DNA of 36,031 nucleotides, from the NCBI GenBank assembly GCA_024680675.1, contig JAILBX010000025.1:1-36031 (forward strand), read 5' to 3'. This document shows positions 32,573 to 36,031 of the stretch, in pieces. Both the position numbers and the translations under genes were made by a program. The stretch comes from Lachnospiraceae bacterium. Lineage in GTDB: Bacteria > Bacillota > Clostridia > Lachnospirales > Lachnospiraceae. Positions within the stretch are counted from its first letter, which is position 1. Every line of letters starts with the position of its first letter. The notes beneath the pieces were generated by a model. It had not been told where the DNA came from. It was given only the letters and a program-made list of their open reading frames with translations, and did not search any database.

Positions 32573-34675
32573 ATGGATAGAAAAAAAATGATATTAAAGC
32601 TTATGGCAGAGCCTAAGTATGTTGCAATGAAGGAAAAGGAGCTTGCTGTTTTACTTCAGGTAAAAAAAGAAGACAGGGGAGAGCTTAGGGCTATTCTTGA
32701 TGAGCTTACAGAAGAAAAAAAGATTTCGATATCAAAAAGAGGCAAGTATTCACTCTACAGGGAGGAAAAGGTAATTGGAGTATACCGCCAGACCATGCAG
32801 GGCTTTGGCTTTGTAGAAGTTGAAGAGGAAAGAGAGGATTTTTTCATTCCCCAGGGAATGGCTTTAAATGCTATGCATGGGGACAGGGTTGAGATAAAGG
32901 AGCTTAGAAAAAGCCATGGAAGGAGAAGAGAGGCTGAGGTTATAAATGTAGTTGAAAGGGCCTTAAATACTATTGTAGGAACCTATGAAAGATCCAGAAA
33001 TCACTATGGCTTTGTCGTTCCTGATAATGCAAGACTTGACCAGGATATCTTTATACCCGTTGAGAGATCAAAGGGGGCTATGGATGGTCATAAGGTATTG
33101 GTTGAGATACTGGATTATGGATCTCCCGGAAAGTCTCCCGAAGGAAAGGTGATAGAGATACTGGGTCATATAACCGATCCGGGAGTCGATATTTTATCAG
33201 TCATAAAGGGATATAACATAGAAGTGGAATTTCCGGAAAAGGTCTTAAATCAGGTAGAAAAAACAGCCGATGAGATAAGCGAAAGGGATTTAAAGGGAAG
33301 AGAAGACCTGAGGGAGCTTAAACTTTTTACGATTGACGGGGAGGACTCAAAGGATTTAGATGATGCAGTAAGCATCTTACGGGAGGGAGAAAACTATTTA
33401 CTTGGGGTGCATATTGCCGATGTTTCCGCTTATGTAAAGGAAGGCAGTGCCCTTGATAAGGAGGCTTTAAAAAGAGGTACAAGTGTCTACCTTGTGGACA
33501 GGGTAGTACCTATGCTGCCAAGAAGACTGTCAAACGGTATATGCTCCTTAAATGAGAATGAGGACAGACTGGCTTTAAGCTGCCTTATGACAATAGATAA
33601 AAAAGGAAATGTTATAGATCACAGAATAGTTGAAACAGTAATAAGAAGCAAAAAGAGAATGACCTATACTGCCGTAAATGCCATACTTGAAGACGAGGAT
33701 AAGGCTATTATGGAGGAGTATGGAGATTTTTGTGATGATCTGAAGCTTATGGGAGAGCTTGCGGCAATATTAAGGGCTAAAAGAAAAAAGAGGGGCTCAA
33801 TAGATTTCGATCTGGATGAGGCAAAGATAATTCTTGATGAAAAGGGGCATGCCATTGATGTAAAGGCCTATGAGAGAAATACTGCCACAAGACTTATCGA
33901 GGAGTTTATGCTTATTGCAAATGAGACTGTTGCAGAGCATTTTTACTGGTTAAAGACACCCTTTGTCTACAGGATCCATGAAGATCCCGAAAGTGAGAAA
34001 ATGAGAAAGCTGGCCTCCTTTATCGGAAATTTCGGTTACGGCATAAGGATAAAGGGAGATGAGATACATCCAAAGGAGCTGCAAAAGCTTTTGGTTAAAT
34101 GTGAAGGAAAGCCTGAGGAAAATCTCATAAGCCGACTGACCTTAAGGGCTATGCAGAGGGCAAAATATTCCACCGAGTGTCTTGGGCATTTTGGACTTTC
34201 CTGCGACTTTTACTGTCACTTTACATCACCCATAAGGCGATATCCCGATCTTTTGATTCACAGGATAATAAAAGAAAGCCTTCATCAAAAGCTGAATGAA
34301 AAAAGACTTGGTCATTATGAAAAGATCTTACCTGATATCTGTAAGAGTACAAGCCGCAGTGAAAGGACTGCAGATGAAGCTGAGAGAGAGGTGGATAAGC
34401 TTAAGAAGGCTGAATATATGCAGGATAAGATAGGAGAGGTCTATGAGGGGGTTATAAGCGGTCTGACCAACTGGGGGATATATGTCGAGCTTGATAATAC
34501 GGTTGAGGGTCTTGTACATATATCAAAGCTTGAAGGCCACTATACATATAATGAAGACAGCTATGAGCTTATAGATTTTGAAAAGGGAAAAAAATATACA
34601 CTGGGCCAGAAGGTAAAGATAAGGGTAAATTCTGTCGATATGACATTAAGAAGTGTTGACTTTTTGATGGAATAA
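32573..34675 (+). CDS. rnr: Ribonuclease R
   Basis: RNB domain (LKLFTIDGEDSKDLDDAVSI, GVHIADVSAYVKEGSALDKEALKRGTSVYLVDRVVPMLPRRLSNGICSLNENEDRLALSC, TSPIRRYPDLLIHRII) and C-terminal S1. Confidence 0.97.
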   Translation: MDRKKMILKLMAEPKYVAMKEKELAVLLQVKKEDRGELRAILDELTEEKKISISKRGKYSLYREEKVIGVYRQTMQGFGFVEVEEEREDFFIPQGMALNAMHGDRVEIKELRKSHGRRREAEVINVVERALNTIVGTYERSRNHYGFVVPDNARLDQDIFIPVERSKGAMDGHKVLVEILDYGSPGKSPEGKVIEILGHITDPGVDILSVIKGYNIEVEFPEKVLNQVEKTADEISERDLKGREDLRELKLFTIDGEDSKDLDDAVSILREGENYLLGVHIADVSAYVKEGSALDKEALKRGTSVYLVDRVVPMLPRRLSNGICSLNENEDRLALSCLMTIDKKGNVIDHRIVETVIRSKKRMTYTAVNAILEDEDKAIMEEYGDFCDDLKLMGELAAILRAKRKKRGSIDFDLDEAKIILDEKGHAIDVKAYERNTATRLIEEFMLIANETVAEHFYWLKTPFVYRIHEDPESEKMRKLASFIGNFGYGIRIKGDEIHPKELQKLLVKCEGKPEENLISRLTLRAMQRAKYSTECLGHFGLSCDFYCHFTSPIRRYPDLLIHRIIKESLHQKLNEKRLGHYEKILPDICKSTSRSERTADEAEREVDKLKKAEYMQDKIGEVYEGVISGLTNWGIYVELDNTVEGLVHISKLEGHYTYNEDSYELIDFEKGKKYTLGQKVKIRVNSVDMTLRSVDFLME

Positions 34676-34736
34676 TGGGAAGATTTATAGAGCCTTATTT
34701 TATCAAAATAAGAGGAAGATTTAAAGAGGTAAGAAA

Positions 34737-35213
34737 TTGGCTAAGGATTCGGCGGGCGCTTTTAAGCTTATTGCCAACAATAAAAAAGCATATCATGATT
34801 TTTTTATAGAGGATAAGTACGAATGCGGCATAGAGCTTTTCGGTACTGAGATAAAGTCCATGAGAATGGGTAAATGCAGTATTAAGGAAGCCTATGTGAG
34901 GATCGAGAATGGGGAGGCTTTCATCATCGGAATGAATGTGAGCCCCTATGAAAAGGGTAATATCTTCAACAAAGATCCTCTTCGTACCCGAAAGCTTCTT
35001 TTACACAGGGCTGAGATCAACAAGCTTGCAGGAAAGATAGCGGAAAAGGGCTATACCATAATGCCCCTGCAGGTTTATCTTAAAAACTCCAGAGCAAAGG
35101 TTGAAATAGGACTGGCAAGGGGTAAAAAGCTCTATGACAAGAGGCAGGATATAGCAAAGAAGGATATGAGAAGAGAGGTGGAGAGAGAGTTTAAGGAAAA
35201 GATAAGGGGTTAA
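34737..35213 (+). CDS. smpB: SsrA-binding protein SmpB (TTG start)
   Basis: [80 protein letters not shown]. Confidence 0.97.
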   Translation: MAKDSAGAFKLIANNKKAYHDFFIEDKYECGIELFGTEIKSMRMGKCSIKEAYVRIENGEAFIIGMNVSPYEKGNIFNKDPLRTRKLLLHRAEINKLAGKIAEKGYTIMPLQVYLKNSRAKVEIGLARGKKLYDKRQDIAKKDMRREVEREFKEKIRG

Positions 35214-35220
35214 ATATCAA

Positions 35221-35565
35221 GGGCCTGTACAGGTTTCGACGGGGATTTTGAAGTAAGGATAGCCATCCGTGTTCCCATATCACGTTAAAAATGGAAAATA
35301 AATATAAACGCTGAAGATAGAAATTTAGCATTCGCAGCCTAAGGGCTGCTGTCTGTTCCGGATAGCCTACTGTCCGGAGTACAGGCATCAAGGAGGTAGG
35401 GAACCTGTGCTTCAAAGCTTTGAGAAGCATAGAGATATATGAAGCTACTAAAAAGGGCAGCCTGTCATTTGGCGGTTCTTGGAGGGAATGATAAAAAAAT
35501 GACTGTGATGGGAGAGATCTTTAGGGACGAATTTTCGGACAGGGGTTCAATTCCCCTCAGGTCCA
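35221..35565 (+). ncRNA. ssrA: Transfer-messenger RNA (tmRNA)
   Basis: 5' GGGCCTGTACAGGTTTCGACGGGG; 3' GGACAGGGGTTCAATTCCCCTCAGGTCC (T arm and acceptor). The 5' GGGCCTG pairs with CAGGTCC at 35558-35564. Tag ORF at 35310-35342 reads GCT GAA GAT AGA AAT TTA GCA TTC GCA GCC TAA = AEDRNLAFAA*. Immediately downstream of smpB. Confidence 0.96.
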
Positions 35566-35577
35566 CTTGAATTCCGG

Positions 35578-35883
35578 GTGTCGAACCCCTACCAAACAAT
35601 TATGATAGGGGCTCGAAAGACCATGGGCTGTATTAGCCTTAATACGGGCTTTTTGAATGAAGAGAAGGACGATTTCCCACTGTCCATAGATGGGGTGCGG
35701 AAGTGGGTCCAAAATGAATTTGGTATCTACATAAGCAAATCAAGTGTGTGTGCCGTCAGAGATAAGTGCGGAGCTGATAAGCTGGAAGTTGGCGCTGCAA
35801 AAGCAATTCCGATACTTAGAAGCGATAAGGAGAAGGCAATTCTGGAAGCTTTCAAGGTTATGGGAGTGGTAAACAACGATTAG
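35578..35883 (+). CDS. Hypothetical protein, possible HTH/winged-helix-like; true start uncertain (GTG 35578, ATG 35602 or ATG 35623)
   Basis: ORF track. FPLSIDGVRKWVQNEFGIYISKSSVCAVRDKCGADKLEVG reads like a helix-turn-helix segment. No convincing SD for the upstream starts. Confidence 0.5.
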   Translation: MSNPYQTIMIGARKTMGCISLNTGFLNEEKDDFPLSIDGVRKWVQNEFGIYISKSSVCAVRDKCGADKLEVGAAKAIPILRSDKEKAILEAFKVMGVVNND

Positions 35884-35888
35884 AAACT

Positions 35889-35914
35889 AAAAGGGCAGAA
35901 CGATCTGCCCTTTT
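35889..35914 (+). terminator. Bidirectional intrinsic terminator between convergent genes
   Basis: AAAAGGGCAGA-acga-TCTGCCCTTTT, with A's upstream and T's downstream. Confidence 0.9.
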
Positions 35915-35927
35915 AAGTTACTCTATT

Positions 35928-36031
35928 TTATTGGTTTTCCGGCTTTTCATCTTCGCTGATATTATCTAAAGCATATCCCAGACACTGGATTACGACCTTA
36001 TTCATGGAAGTGTTGTAGGTCTGTGAAAGTG
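35928..36031 (-). CDS. C-terminal end of a small, possibly ribbon-helix-helix/antitoxin-like protein (truncated by window end)
   Basis: Reverse-strand reading frame ...LSQTYNTSMNKVVIQCLGYALDNISEDEKPENQ*. The helix-turn pattern resembles RHH/HicB-type C-termini. It sits convergent to a bidirectional terminator. Confidence 0.4.
   Translation of the reverse strand, partial: LSQTYNTSMNKVVIQCLGYALDNISEDEKPENQ

Noticed and set aside
34694-34712. CTTATTTT-atc-AAAATAAG inverted repeat between rnr and smpB as a regulatory element
   Set aside because: Short, AT-only-type palindrome in AT-rich intergenic DNA; likely to occur by chance.

Overview
The window looks like a low-to-mid GC Firmicutes chromosome, probably Lachnospiraceae-like (inferred from gene content and order). 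All confident genes lie on the + strand. (1) ~1-4.5 kb: signal transduction genes, comprising a truncated Hpt protein, a REC protein, a YesN-like REC+AraC regulator and a YesM-like histidine kinase. (2) ~4.6-10.7 kb: a YtfQ/R/T/YjfF-like sugar ABC transporter with two paralogous substrate-binding lipoproteins, one at each end. (3) ~10.75-32.1 kb: a dense glutamine/nitrogen supercluster in the order asnB, glutamine synthetase III, Amt fused to a PII domain, purF, gltB, gltD, pyrG, carA, carB, glutamine synthetase I, ANTAR RNA-binding antiterminator. (4) ~32.2-35.6 kb: secG, rnr, smpB and tmRNA (ssrA), followed by a short HTH-like ORF and the end of a convergent RHH-like gene. The most notable signal joins part 3 to its own regulator. 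The gltB leader has two hairpins with the A1/G4 hexaloop signature of ANTAR substrates (GAAGTC-AAGGGA-GACTTC and AAGAC-AATGGC-GTCTT), and the second overlaps the 5' arm of an intrinsic terminator. The asnB leader has a near-identical second hairpin (AAGAC-AAAGGC-GTCTT) overlapping its own terminator. The ANTAR protein at the end of the cluster has a receiver domain that appears to lack the phosphorylation residues. This points to a glutamine-economy regulon controlled by antitermination rather than by a classical two-component phosphorelay.
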